This document shows positions 1-11,485 of a DNA stretch of 64,000 bases, in pieces (positions within the stretch are counted from its first letter, which is position 1; every line of letters begins with the position of its first letter). The notes beneath the pieces are model-generated. The model searched no databases, was not told the origin of the DNA, and saw only the letters and a program-made list of their open reading frames with translations. The DNA is taken from positions 69,075,823-69,139,822 of the forward strand of contig NC_045432.1 of NCBI RefSeq assembly GCF_902635505.1, in the 5' to 3' direction. Source of the stretch: Sarcophilus harrisii (Eukaryota > Chordata > Mammalia > Dasyuromorphia > Dasyuridae). The translations under genes and the position numbers were made by a program.

Positions 1-59
1 CTGGAGGAGAGCAGCCCGGTTAATGAGTTCATGTCATAGGAGGAGAGGTTAAAGAAATT

Positions 60-285
60 GAGAATGTTTGACTTGGAGAAATTTAGGAAAGTAATGATAG
101 CTGCCTTCAAGTATTTGAAAGGTTGCCTTTTGGGCAAAGGATAAGACTTGTTTTGCTTGGCCATAGAAGGCAGAGCTTGGAGCAGTGAATGGAAACGGCA
201 GAGAGGTATATTTAGGGAAAATTTCCTTTAAAATGAGAGTAGTCAGTGGATACCTTGGGACACAGTGAGTGGCCTTCAAACCTCA
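60..285 (+). repeat. L3/CR1 LINE 3' fragment
   Basis: The stretch carries the CR1-type 3' signature: a 'gatagctgccttcaagtatttgaaaggt' type block, then 'ttgcttggccatagaaggcagag', a 'ggaaacggcagagagg' block and 'ggaaaatttcct'. These match, in order, the end of the reverse-transcriptase region of mammalian L3/CR1 as I remember it. It is diverged and lacks the last part of the element, so it is an old fragment. Confidence 0.7.
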
Positions 286-394
286 CTCCCCTTTCCATCT
301 GCTGCTCTTCCTGGTTTCAACTCCAAGGAACAAAATATTCTTTGGGTATCCCAACCACTTCATCCCCAAGCTTTCCCGGCCTCCTGTTGTGAGT

Positions 395-515
395 CCCCTT
401 CCCCCATTAGATTGTAAGCTCTTTGAGGGCAGGGACTGATGTTCTTTTTCTTAATTATATCCCCTGGACTTAGTATGGAGTCTGGCACAGTTTAGAAGCT
501 TAATAGATGGGGATT
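395..515 (+). repeat. L2 LINE 3' end
   Basis: It contains the L2 tail words in order: 'attagattgtaagctc', 'tttgagggcagggactg', 'atcccctggacttagtatgg', 'tctggcacag' and 'gcttaataga'. This is the final ~120 bp of L2, transcribed rightward. Confidence 0.8.
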
Positions 516-1430
516 AGGTTGGAAGCACAGGTTGGATAGCCCCTAATAGGAAATATCATAGAGAAGATTCACTCCTTGGAGTTACAGGTTAGACTAGAAA
601 CCCTCTGAGGTCCCTCGGAGGTGCCAAGCTTCTTGGTAATCAGACTGTCATGAATGTGACTAGCAGGGAGCTGACCCGGTAACTATCATCAGCACCAAGT
701 GATCTGGTAAAAGGAAAAGGAGGAACCTGCAAAGCTGAAAACCAGACCCTTAAGCTAGTCACCCCCATCCAAACATGGCAACGCTGAGTTCCAGGCAAAG
801 ATAGCCCACCAAAACCAGTGTGACTCAGTTTTTTGTTATGGTTTAATTCTCCGAGAGAGATGCCTGGAGAAAATGTTGGAGGCGATCCATTCAAAGAAGA
901 GGTTTTCTCTCTGCCCTGTGCAGAAATTCTTGGTGTGATACCAAATATTTGAGAGCAGGATGAAGTGGCTGATGAAAAGGGCAAAAGCCTCTAGAGGATT
1001 TCAAAATGCAACATCCCAGCAACACTTGCATGTGAAATGTGAAGCAGGAATGCAGAATTCTTTTTCCCAGAAACAAGGAAATGTTCTCTGGATTCACTGT
1101 CAGATTTCTAGCACCAGTGAATTTAGAAAATACAAATAAATAAAGTCAACATCTGTCGACAATTGTTTTTTAAGTGTTTAAGGAGGATTTTGAATGTTTT
1201 CATGTGTGTGTGTGTGTGTGTGTGTGTGGTTTAAATGTGGGAAAACATATTTTGATTATTTGGATGCTAACCAATTCATTAGATGGGCTTTATTAGATGG
1301 GCAACATTATTATTATTTGGCCATATTAATTGGCCAACATAGAAACTTGAGTTCAAATACAGTGTAGAGACTCAAAGAGTTTAAAAAGTAAGAAAACATT
1401 TCCTCTTTATTGTACTTAAAAAAAAAATTG
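516..1430. other. Unassigned non-coding stretch with a TG microsatellite
   Basis: No gene or repeat family is recognised. Short open frames on the minus strand (640-984, 891-1097) look like nothing known and have no coding features. A (TG)n tract of about 12 units lies at 1204-1228. Confidence 0.4.
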
Positions 1431-1432
1431 AA

Positions 1433-1811
1433 GTCTTAATGCCAATAGACTTGTGATGGAATGAGCCATCGGTATCCAGATATAGAACTATGGAAACTGA
1501 ATGTGGATCAAAGCTTAGTATTTTCATCTTTTTTCGTTGTTGTTTGTTTTCTTGTGTTTTTTTTTTCTTCTTTCTCATTTTTTTCCCCCTTTTGATCTGA
1601 TTTTTCTAGCGCAGCCTGATGAATATGGAAATATGTTTAGAAGAACTGCGCGTGTTTAACCTATATTGGATTGCTTGCTTTCTAAGGGAGGGGGAAGAAG
1701 GGAAAGGGAGGAGAGAAATTTGGAACACAAGGTTTTGCAAGGGTGAATGTTGAAAACTATCATTGTATATATTTGGAAAAATAAAAAGCTATTATAAAAA
1801 ATAAAATATTA
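1433..1811 (+). repeat. L1 LINE 3' UTR and tail
   Basis: It begins in the block 'taatgccaatagacttg' and passes through a T/TTG-rich segment, 'cctatattggattgctt', a G-rich purine block and 'aaggttttgcaaggg'. It ends in AATAAAAAGCTATTATAAAA. The same order recurs at 59290-59590. It is a 5'-truncated marsupial L1 insertion containing only 3' UTR. Confidence 0.85.
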
Positions 1812-1994
1812 ACCAAAAAAAATAGAAGCCTTTTAAAATGAGGGTATTGGGAGTGGTGACTCAAATCCAGGTCTGCCTCCTTTAAGACCTGGGTTCTTCC
1901 GGTGTGCACAGCTGATTGCACTAGGCTTTGTGTTGTGAGAATTCTAACACTTACTAGATTGCAGCCATGGGCAGCCGGGTCTTCTTGACTTGAC

Positions 1995-2090
1995 TTATTA
2001 GTAAAATAGGACTATTTTTACTATTACTTAGCTAAGTGTGGTAATGGCACGTAGTAAGTGCTATACAGATGATAGCTACTGCTGCTGGTG
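1995..2090 (+). repeat. MIR-type SINE tail
   Basis: The words 'agtaaaataggac' and 'cacgtagtaagtgctata' correspond to the 3' third of a MIR-type SINE. It runs directly into the trinucleotide tract that follows, which suggests the tract grew from the SINE tail. Confidence 0.55.
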
Positions 2091-2300
2091 CTGCTGCTAC
2101 TGCTATTGCTAATACTCCTACTCCTACTATTATTATTGCTACTACTAATGCTGCTGCTGCTACTACTACTGCTATTTACCAGTACTACTACAATTATTAC
2201 TACTAATGCTGCTGCTCTTCCTCCTCCTACTAGTATTACTACTATTACTACTGCCACCTCTTCTCCTTCCCTTCCTTTCCCTTCCCGTGCCCTTTCCTTC
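2076..2300. repeat. Compound trinucleotide microsatellite
   Basis: About 200 bp of interrupted CTG, CTA, TTA and CTC triplets, for example the runs at 2079-2100, 2151-2172 and 2205-2225. It then passes into a CCTTT pyrimidine tract. Both strands are open in one frame, giving a poly-Leu frame (+) and a poly-Ser frame (-). These are composition artefacts, not genes. Confidence 0.9.
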
Positions 2301-2344
2301 ATAAATAAATTAATAAATGCTAGTTTTTATTTACAGACAGCTAT

Positions 2345-2595
2345 GAGGCACAATAAGTAGAAAACTGGGTCTTGAGATAGGAAACCTTCAGTTCAAATGT
2401 GGCCTCAGATTCTGACTAGCTGTGTGACCCTGGTCAAGTCACTTAACCTCTCTGTGCCTCAGTTTCCTGAACTATAAAATGGGCATAACAATAGAAATCA
2501 CCTCCTAGGATTGTTGTGAGAATGAGATGAGATAATATTTATAAAACACTTTGTAAATCGTAAGTACTATGTAAAAGCTGGCTATTATTCTTATG
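2345..2595 (+). repeat. MIR SINE, nearly full length
   Basis: It has box-B-like 'gttcaaatgtggc', the core 'tagctgtgtgaccctggtcaagtcactt', 'ctctgtgcctcagttt', 'gaactataaaatgggcataa' and 'ttgttgtgagaatgagatgagat', ending in a 'gtaagtactatgtaaaagctggc' tail. The order and spacing match MIR. It is the best preserved MIR in the window. Confidence 0.85.
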
Positions 2596-3060
2596 ATGAC
2601 TGCTATTGAGAAATAAATACTAAAGGAAAAGAAGTGAAAATGTCGGTCTCAGAGAACAGGACTAGAACCCACCTTATAAGTTTACTTCAACCTATCAAGT
2701 GTTTATGTATAAGAAGACAGGATATATGGCACAATCATGTCAGGCAGGGGTTCCCAAACTATGGGCTCTAAAACTCTGGGGACCTGCAAACATTGCCAGT
2801 CTAGGACTGTGATTTAATCAATGTAGGGAGCTCTCAGAAAGGAAATCCTTTCCATTGTTACAAATTTGCAACTCACCTGTAACCTAGAGCCAAGGTATCC
2901 ACATTTGGGGGATTACGCAACCCTATCAATGGAAAATGTTTAAGTGTGAAATCCAATATATATCTTTACTTATTTGTAAATTACATTCACGTCGCAGTAT
3001 ACTAATAATTATCCATTATTACAAAATACAAAACTAACGATTTTAAAAGGATGAGATAAA
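2596..3060. other. Unassigned non-coding stretch
   Basis: AT-rich sequence with no supported gene and no repeat family I can name. Confidence 0.4.
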
Positions 3061-3064
3061 GACA

Positions 3065-3285
3065 AAATTTTATTTGGGCCTAAAATCAATAGAGACTCAC
3101 TGGAGTTTGATGAGTCGGGTCAGATCTGTGCCTCAGTAAAAATCACTTTGACAGCTCACAGAAGGATGGACTAGAAAGGGGAGAGATGAATTAGGAAAAC
3201 CAATCAGGAGGTTATTGCAAAGGTTCAGGGGAGGAAGGCCTGAACTTGAGCAAGAGGGGATCTGCAGATAAAAGCAGGAATTTTT
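3065..3285 (-). repeat. L2 LINE fragment
   Basis: On the plus strand it reads 'actcactggagtttgatgag', 'cagatctgtgcc', 'aatcactttgacagct', 'ggatggactagaa' and 'caggaggttattgcaa'. This is the complement of the L2 ORF2 C-terminal coding region in correct order. Confidence 0.75.
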
Positions 3286-3604
3286 CCAATGGAACTTGTC
3301 CAGCAGCTTCTGGTATACCTGCATCTGCATTAGGTTATGGCTTCCCTGAGGGGCTGATAACCAGCAAAGAAGGGAGTAGAGGAGATTGGGTGTTTGTCAT
3401 TGGATGGGAGAGGTCAGAGTAGAAACATTTGGGGACGTATGGGTGAGTGTAGTTATTTTGGAAACAGGTCCCCCCCCCCCCTCCAATTTGCACTGATGGA
3501 AAGGGTGGGATGTGACTTATATTCCCTTTTCTCATTGGTAGATCAAACAGTCCTTGAGATGAGGCAATGGTGTCTCAGGGAGCCCCATCCCCAACTCCGG
3601 ACAG

Positions 3605-3710
3605 TACTGACTTGAGACATGCCTAGGACATTGAGAGCTTAAGCGACTTGCCCAGAGTCACAAAGCTAGTATGTATCTAAGATGGGTCTTTATGATCCCA
3701 AGGCCTACTA
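3605..3710 (-). repeat. MIR-type SINE fragment
   Basis: It contains the complement of the MIR core: 'aagcgacttgcccagagtcacaaagctagt'. Confidence 0.65.
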
Positions 3711-4718
3711 TAATTTTTAACTCAGTAAATAGTAATGGTTACAAGTACTGTCATATAGATAAACTCTATCTAGCAGCCTTGTTATTGTTGTTTTTAAAGG
3801 AATATATGCTTAGGTTGGAATGGCCTGCTAGACTACAATAGCTTTCTCCTTGTCTTCCTCGCTGTAATGATTTGTCACTAAACCTCCCTAGAGGATGTCC
3901 TAAATGTGCTAGTTGGGCTGCCATATTATTCTTTCAGAATCTCCAAGGTACTTCTGTATGGTTCAAGCTGACCAGATGTCATCTCTTTCTTACCACAAAA
4001 TTCGCTTCCCTCCTTTCCTGGTCATACAGATTTCCAGTCATGTCTTTTATGGTACTTCTGACAACCCCAGGAAAAAATGATGTATTGGAAATATGTCAAC
4101 ATGTAGTCTTGTTTGAAGGCTATTTAGTAACGTTGGTAGTAAGCTGTGGAGCTTTGCGATCTTGCTTGGTCCTTCTGCATACAAAATCACAGCTTTTACA
4201 TTGATGTGCGTTGGACTACAGCTCCAAATGCTGGATGGATTTTAGCATCTGAGTTTTGAAGAGAACAGTTGATTGTTTATGACTACCTTTCCCTCATTTC
4301 CTTGCTGTTATTATTGCTCCAAGTATCGATTCAAGCCATTATATGAAAAAAAAATGTAGACAGCAATATTTCATAAAAAAGAACAGTATTCCAAAATTAA
4401 AACTTATAATTGAACTCTTCCCTTCTGCCCTGTTTTCTTCTTTCTAATGTGTGTGAACAAACCTGTTTCAGTGATATCAAGGCTTGGGAAATAATCTTGT
4501 CCCTCCCCTCCAGGGACATGCCTTTCTTGACTCACTTCAGCAGGGAGACTCAAATAGCAAAAATTACTATAGCACAGTCCATGAGGATGGTTTTTCATAC
4601 TCCCTTTTTATTGGAATTTCTGTGCTTGCTTCATAAAAATCAATACAAATGAAGTTTAATGCCAATAGCATTGATTTCTGATTCAACATGCTCTTTCATT
4701 GTGCAAAAAAGTCCTGTG

Positions 4719-4722
<4 letters not shown>
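3711..4722. other. Unassigned non-coding stretch
   Basis: A 110-codon open frame at 3872-4204 (+) has no recognisable domain, no Kozak-like context and no splice-framed structure. I see no gene here. Confidence 0.4.

Positions 4723-4750
<28 letters not shown>
4723..4750. repeat. Poly(A) tract, 28 A
   Basis: An uninterrupted run of 28 adenines. It is not clearly the tail of a recognisable element on its left. Confidence 0.95.
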
Positions 4751-4751
<1 letters not shown>

Positions 4752-4771
4752 ACCTAGAGCAGACATACTGT

Positions 4772-4960
4772 AAGGAGACAGCTAGGTGGCTCAGGAATAT
4801 AGAGCAAAGGACTTGGCCAGCAGAATTGACTCTAATTTCTGCCAAAGACACTCTTTTGCTCCAGGGCTCTGTAAAATTCTCTTGGCTTCTCTCAGTCTGA
4901 CTTTCCTTATCTGTTAAACGAGGAGGGTAGACTTGACAGCTCTGAATCTGTTTGTGATGC
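4772..4960 (+). repeat. tRNA-derived SINE (MAR1/MIR-like), diverged
   Basis: It starts with 'gagacagctaggtggctcag', a diverged copy of the GGCAGCTAGGTGG head. It continues through a degenerate tRNA-like part and ends near 'tccttatctgttaaacgagg'. It is old relative to the SINEs at 47.1 and 63.0 kb. Confidence 0.6.
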
Positions 4961-5380
4961 TTGAGTAGTTATTTATGTGGAAACCACTTAGGCTCAAATA
5001 TTCAACAGCTCTGGGACCGCATGAATGTGGACGTTTCTTCCGATGACGCAGACCACGAGTTATCCATACCCACCCCTCCTGTAGGACTCTTATTGATGCC
5101 CTCCAAGTCATTCACCAGGGAAGATCCATCTAGCATGCCGGAATGCCTTCCTGATTCTTTCTTGATGTTACCTATACACCAATGGATTGCAAGGGGTGTC
5201 CATCAGTTGATCCTTGCTCTTCACACATGACCATCTTCTTTTTGGCTCTTAGATTTTTTGGGTGACACCCTGTTCTCCTTTGTAATTCCTCCTTCACAAG
5301 GTGTTAATGGGGGAATACTGATATTTTAAGGGAACTTCACAAACCAATCTAATGTAGTTAAAATTAGGAGGGAAAGATGG
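4961..5380. other. Unassigned non-coding stretch
   Basis: No supported gene or nameable repeat. A few CpG dinucleotides cluster at 5015-5060. Confidence 0.4.
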
Positions 5381-5384
5381 AACT

Positions 5385-5800
5385 AGGGAAGTGGTCTTGG
5401 CAGCAAATTTCTCTGATAAAAGTCTCATATTCAAGATGTGTAAGAAGCTCATTCAGATTCAGATGAACAAGAGCCATTCTCGGTAGATAAATGGTCAAAA
5501 GATATGAACAGGCAGTTTTCAAAGAAAGAAATCCAAGTTACCAATAGCAGTGAACAGAATAAGGAGAACGATTTATACAACGACTACGACATTGTAAAGG
5601 AAAATAGCTGTGAAACACTTCAGAGCTCTGATCAATACACTGTCTCATTGTGATGCCTGAAGACTAATGATGAACCATGTTTCCCATCTCTTGGGAGAAA
5701 AGTGGTAGACTGGAGCCGCACAAAGAAACACACATTTACAAACATGGCCAAGGAGTTGATTCATTTTGTTTGCCTGTGGTTGCTGGTTACAGGGGAAGGC
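5385..5800 (+). repeat. L1 LINE ORF2/3' end with internal deletion
   Basis: It contains the ORF2 words 'gcaaatttctctgataaaag', 'gataaatggtcaaaagatatg' and 'aacaggcagttttcaaa'. It then jumps to the late block 'gaacagaataaggagaacga' and the 3' UTR block 'gatgaaccatgtttcccatct'. Several hundred bases of ORF2 are missing between these blocks. Confidence 0.75.
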
Positions 5801-6370
5801 TTCTCTCACTATTCTTTGGGTCTCGAGATTCACCTAAGTTCTTAATCTACTGAACTGTGCTGTCTTTCAAACTACTTCTCTACATTTTTATCCACAAGGA
5901 AAGTATGAGTGACTTATCTTAATAAATTATCATCAGAAGCTGTACCAGTTCAGCTAATGAAGATAGAGCAAAAGCATGAACTATTTTAGAAGTCAGATGG
6001 GAAAAACAAAACCTTTTTTTCCAATAAACAGATATGTGATTTTATTACATTTGCAAAAAGCTTTGCTTTTCCCCCAAATACTCAAAATGTTACAGTCTGT
6101 TTTTAGATATACAGCAGCTGAACAGTTCCAAAACCTGTTCTCACCATAACTTGGAGTTAATTGATTAGGATGGTTTTTCTTTATGACAACATCACCCAGA
6201 AGTCTGAATTTCCTCTGATTGTGCTGTCATGCATGCAGGAGAGTTCAGTGACAATTACTTTGACCCAAAGTTATGGACAAATGAATTGACATATGCTCCA
6301 TGAATAGGAGACTAGTAGAAGATGTTTCCTAAAATCAAGAATAAATTTGCTTCTCTGTGATTTCCTTCTC
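5801..6370. other. Unassigned non-coding stretch
   Basis: AT-rich sequence without a supported gene or recognised repeat. Confidence 0.4.
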
Positions 6371-6379
6371 CTACTTCTT

Positions 6380-6690
6380 GTTCTGCCCTCTGGGGCCAAG
6401 CAAAATAAGTCTCTTTGGTTTTCTACCTGACAGGCCTTCAGATATTTGCAGGCTATGCATCTCTAGGTTTTTTTACCAGTCCTTGTTTGACATGAACACA
6501 AAGTCCTTCATCATCTTGCTTTCTCTTTTTTGGATGTTCTCTAGTTTACCAATGGCCTTCCTAGAATATGGGGGTCAGAGCTAAACACGATACCCTAGGA
6601 ATCATCTCACTGTTCCTGTACACTTTGCTTTTCAATGCAGCCTCATGTGAGATGTCAAGGTCAAAACCAATTCCACATCTTCTTCAATGA
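6380..6690 (-). repeat. L3/CR1 LINE fragment
   Basis: The plus strand reads 'ttttggatgttctctagttt', 'aatggccttcctagaatatg', 'cagagctaaacacgataccc', 'acactttgcttttcaatgca' and 'gcctcatgtgagat'. This matches the complement of the L3/CR1 3' coding region in order. Confidence 0.7.
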
Positions 6691-6734
6691 TGAAGAGCCA
6701 GACAAAACTAGCATTCAATGATGAAGGGGGAAGG

Positions 6735-6998
6735 AAACAAGCATTTATTAAGTTCTTACCATATACCAGGCACTATGCTAAGGGCTTCACAAATGTCATA
6801 TCATTTGATCCTCACAAAAACCCTGAGAAGTAGGCACTACTATTATTCCCGTTTTAGAAAGGATAAAACTGAATCATACAGTGGTTACATGTCTTGCCAA
6901 ATGTCACACAGCTAGTAGATATCTGAGTCTAGATTTGAACGCGGGTCTTTCTAACACCAGACTGGGCATTCTATCTACTGTGGTACCACCTAGCTCTC
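6735..6998 (-). repeat. MIR SINE
   Basis: It reads as the complement of nearly a whole MIR: 'caagcatttattaagttctt', 'ccaggcactatgctaagg', 'ttgatcctcacaaaaaccct', 'cttgccaaatgtcacacagc' and 'ctactgtggtaccacctagc'. Confidence 0.85.
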
Positions 6999-7000
6999 CA

Positions 7001-7490
7001 TGTGAACTCTTTTAACTACCCTGATATGAACTTTTCACTCTGAATGAGAGTGAACTTTTGTTTCAAAGTGGCATTATATTAGCACTTTTCCCCTCTAATG
7101 GATCTACAGAAGGGACATGTTTGCCAACATTTGGGCCAAAGTATTTCTTTCCCATCTGTGTTATTTGTCTTTATAAAGCTGGAGACCAGGGCTAAATGGC
7201 AGGGTAGGCAGTATTTGTCTCTGTTGTTTTTTAACCTAAAATTTTCCCTTCTCATGGCCTTCATTAGGGAAAAATACTTCTTTCCTGAATCAGAAGTAAG
7301 TGTCAATAAGTTTCTGGATACTCTGAATTGAAAACATTTCAATTGGGTACAACAAGAAGTATGGTCTGAATGAAAGAGCGATTTGGCCCTGCCCTGAAGA
7401 GTTGGCATATAAACAGAAATTAGTTCACAACTGGAGAGAGATTTCCAGAGTCTGGCAATAGAAAACAAAGAATGGAGATATCAAGAACTG
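7001..7490. other. Unassigned non-coding stretch
   Basis: A 129-codon open frame lies on the minus strand at 7079-7468, with a shadow frame on the plus strand. Neither has a recognisable motif. I do not call a gene. Confidence 0.35.
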
Positions 7491-7493
7491 AGC

Positions 7494-9275
7494 TGGGGGC
7501 CGAGCCAAAATGATGGATTAGGGACAGTCACTCAGCAAAACCCTCTTAAATTTCCCTCTAAACAACTTCTTAAATAATATCTCAAATCAAATTTTGAAGT
7601 AGTACAGTCAACAAAAGGTCAGAATGAGTCATTTTCCCAATCTAAGAAAACTTAAGATGTCTGCAGGAGAAGTCTCTGACGATGAAATAGAGGCCTCTCT
7701 TTTCAGAGCTCATGTAACAACAGCAACAGTAGCTTTGAAAGTTCTCAGCCCAGAGACAGCTTGTCCAAACGAGATTACAGGAGACTCTTGGCTAACACTG
7801 GGTGCAGATAGCACTGATGGGCACTTTATTGCCTACACACTGTTTTGGGTTGCAGTTCCAGGACAGAAAGGAACACTGAGAATCAGTCACAAGGGAACAG
7901 AGGCTACAGACATTGGTCTAAGGCAAAGCGAGTGTTAGTGCTTGCAGCTACAGGGGTCCTTCCTGAACAGGGGATAGATCAGGAGAGCAGTGGCCATATC
8001 TCTCCCAGGATCACCCCACCTGGGAAGCACCCAAAATTTGCAGATCCTCAGAACTAGCTCTGAAAACTTTTTAACAGTAACAAGTCTGAAGTTTGAGGGC
8101 CTCCTCACCCCCAGGTGAACAGAGCCCAACTTTAATATAAAGTTCAGAGTCGAGAAATAGGCTACAACAATGAGAAAACAACAACAAGAAAAGGACTTGA
8201 GTATAAAGAGCTATTATGTTGGCAGGGAAGACCAAGACAAAAACTCAGAAGAAGACAATGATGTGAAAATAGCTAAAATCAAAACTCAAAGAAAAATGTT
8301 CATTGGACCTAAGCCCAGTAAAATTCCTGGAAGAGATAAAGACAAAGATGAGTGGTAGAGGAAAATTGGGCAAGAAATGAGAGTGATGCAAGAAAATTAT
8401 GAAAAGACAATTAACTGACTGATAAAAGAGGTGCAAAAATATCAAAGAACATAATACCTTAAAAAGCAGAATTGGCCAAATGACAAAAGAGTTACAAAAT
8501 TTCACTGATGAAAAGAAGTCCTTAAAAAGCAAAACTGGTCAAATAGGGAGAAAAAAGAGGTACAAAATCTACTGAAATAAAACAATTCTTTAAAAATTAG
8601 AATTGGACAAGTGGAAACTGATGACTATAAGAAATCAAAAACCAATAAAACAAATCAAAAGAATGAAAACTAAAAATAAAGTGAAATAATTGACATTCCT
8701 TTATGGGAAGATGATACGTGTAACTTTAGAATTTTAGCATCATTAGGGCAGCTAAAAGAAGTTGACGTAAACAGAAGGCATAGGTGTGAGTTGACTATGT
8801 TGGAATGAGCTTAAAAAAATGAAGGGAAGAGAAAGAGAGATGCACTGGGAAAAGAGAGAGAGGAGACATATAATGGGGAAATTTTGCTCACATAAAAGAG
8901 GTGCACAAGGAAGAACTTTTATAGTGGAGGGGGAAATGGGAGGGTGGCAGTCCATATTTAAACCTCACTCATCAGAATTTGTTCAAAGAGGGAAGAACAT
9001 ATATCCACACTCAGGTGGACGTAAAAGTCTAACTTACCCAATAGGGAAATAGAAAGAGAAGGAGATAAAAGAGGGAATGATAAAAGGGAAGGCAGATTAA
9101 GAGAGGTAGTAGTTAGATGCAAAGTAGACTTTTGAAGTGGGACAAGCTAAAAAGAGAAAGAGAAGAAGAGACAGAAGAAAATAGGATAGAGGGAAATACA
9201 CAGTAATCTTGAATGTGAATGTGAATGAGATGAGCTCACCCATAAAATGTAAGCAGATGAAGCTTAGAGTCCCAT
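7494..9275 (+). repeat. L1 LINE, 5' half (5' UTR, ORF1 start, inter-ORF region, ORF2 start)
   Basis: The 5' end 'ggggccgagccaaaatgatg' matches the start of marsupial L1 5' UTRs as I remember them. From about 8170 a Lys/Glu-rich ORF1-like segment follows, with heptad-style repeats such as 'cttaaaaagcagaattgg' recurring near 8458 and 8522, typical of the ORF1 coiled coil. From about 8740 a purine-rich inter-ORF region runs to a short stretch at 9214-9265 encoding something close to NVN-MSSPIK-KQ, the start of the ORF2 endonuclease domain. The copy stops there and carries multiple stops. Part of ORF1 appears to be missing at about 8700. Confidence 0.75.
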
Positions 9276-11264
9276 GGGAATGGAAGGCCTCTTCAATCTC
9301 TTTGCCTCCAGACATTGTAATATACCCTGCTGTTTTTTACTGAAATGTTTCCAGTAGCCTGAGTTTTGCCTCTACCACAAAGAGGCAAGGAGGTAGCTAC
9401 AGATTCATATAAATGTAAATTAAGTCAGTCAACCAAACCTCTTCCTAAATGGTAGGAATTTTCCTAACTGGGGGCTTGGAACAATTGGGATTTTACTTCC
9501 ACCTTTCTTTTTCCTATGAACTCCAGAAAGCTCCATATCACTGGGACTTTGGGTGGGTGGGCGGAATCCATATTTCCCCTAGGCTTAAAATGAACTAATT
9601 ATCATAATGGAGTGTTATGGAAGACAAAAAGAGCTTTGGAAAAATTGATTTAGCAACCTGAAGGGGCCAGTTTGTCAGCAAAGCAAAATAACTATACACA
9701 CACTGGGCTCTTGAGTAAGGCATCCAGATATGTGCCAAGGTCATGGAATAGCTAGAATGAGATTAATTAAAGTAGATATTTACAGGTATTGAATATTTGA
9801 TAATGATAACGATGACATTTAAATAGAAAGGACAAGGAATTCGTCTCTTCTTTGTGCCATATATTTATATGTAATAGGTATATACACAATATCGTATTTT
9901 AAAATGAATAGTTTCCCATGGAAATCATGTTCCTTTCAAATCACTTTTAAGATCTTATTTATTATTTGGTTTGTTTTTCAATAATTTAACCACAGTGGAA
10001 CACATGGTTTATGGTGCTTCTCCATTTAACCTCAAGGTAATTAAATCCACAATAGACATCTATTATGAATAACTTTCTCAATCAATGTCAGTATTTCAAC
10101 TGTTTGAAAGTACACTGTAATATACAGGATAATGATTCCAGAAATACAAGGGAAGCATCATCGTGCTTAATGTGTATTATGACATTTATGAAATGTTAAG
10201 GAGAAAAAAACAGAGAAAAAATAAGGGAAAAAGAACCATTAAAGGCACATATGTCAATTTTATGAGCGAATTGCCACCAGCCAGTTTTCCCTCTGAAAAT
10301 ATTCAGAAAATTTTTTTTCCTGTATCTGATTCTCTCTCTGCTTAAAATTTAGCTAGCTAAAAAGGCATAACGTGATAGCCTTTTCCCTCTGTACCCAGGG
10401 AAAGAGGCAAAAGAAGAGCTACATTTGTGTGGTTTGTTCTCTGTGATATGAGGGGATAATTAACTCATTGCCCTCATGCAATGACAGTGATTTCATTTAA
10501 AGCTCTGAAAGAAGTAAAACCAACAGTTAGCTCCCTGAGGAGTCCTTGGATACCACATTATCCCCAGGATCCATGGGTTTCCATTATTTAACCAGTGTTT
10601 TTCTCAAGGAGTCTTATCAAGACAATTCCAATATACAAAAATACATACACACCAACTTCTGCTTGACAAAAGAAATTTGCCAGGTTGAATTTTTTTAATT
10701 TTTAAGATATTGTTTCCAGAGAAAAAGATTTCTTTGTTCTTACACAGGTAATTTAAGGAAAATGATGGTAATAAATCTATTAGTGATGGAAGTGAGACAA
10801 TGTTTTTGAGTTGCTTTTATGGGAGTGACGTGACCTTACATTGTACTCTGCTTTCTCTCATTGGACCTTGTCTCAAGACACAGAAAGAGTAAGTAGATCA
10901 GAGTCAGAAGGGTAATCACAAAACTGAGAGATCATTGGTCCACAAAAGGAGCAAATAGAAGTGTCAGAAACCATTCCTAGAACAGCATGTGTGACAATAT
11001 TTGCCTGTCATAATTTATGTTTAAAAATGTTTAAACAGTAGGATGAACAATTATAAGAAATGCACATTTTGTTTTTAATTAGTGGTATTTGGGCCTCTTC
11101 AGCATGAAATTGGACTTACTCCTTTGCTGATTTAAGCTTTTTTTTCTTTTTTATCCTGCTGTTCAATATGTCTTATTTTAGAGTAAATGCTTTTAGCATA
11201 AATTTGAGTACCTGAATTTTTACTGACTGCAGGATATCATAGCTAACACTCCTGGGCCCACATA
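9276..11264. other. Long unassigned non-coding stretch
   Basis: About 2 kb with no recognised repeat and no open frame longer than 60 codons. It is AT-rich with low CpG. A perfect 8-bp hairpin stem (TTGCCTCT/AGAGGCAA) sits at 9367-9389. Absence of recognisable transposon sequence makes this one of the larger possibly unique segments here. Confidence 0.4.
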
Positions 11265-11485
11265 TGAAGGAAATCAGCATTTATTAAGTGTCTACCATGT
11301 GTGAAGCACTTTACAAATCTTCCATCATTTAGTCCTCACAACAATCCTGGGAGGTAGGTGCAATTATTAACCCCATTTTGCAGTTGAAGTGACTCGCCCA
11401 GGTTATTAATTTTCTTTGGATGGATTTGAACTCAAATTTTCTGAGCTCTAGGCCCAGGACTCTAATTTACCTGCCTCTGTGCTCC
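11265..11485 (-). repeat. MIR-type SINE
   Basis: Complement of MIR: 'cagcatttattaagtgtcta', 'gaagcactttacaaatcttc', 'agtcctcacaacaatcctgg', 'ccccattttgcagttgaag' and 'gactcgcccagg', with a degraded head. Confidence 0.8.

Noticed and set aside
2024-2360. Poly-Ser (-) and poly-Leu (+) open frames of 90-92 codons
   Set aside because: Both are read through the same triplet microsatellite. The low-complexity composition fully explains the absence of stops.
7079-7468. 129-codon minus-strand frame, the longest in the window
   Set aside because: No recognisable motif, no promoter or splice structure, and a shadow frame on the other strand. Length is compatible with chance in 64 kb.
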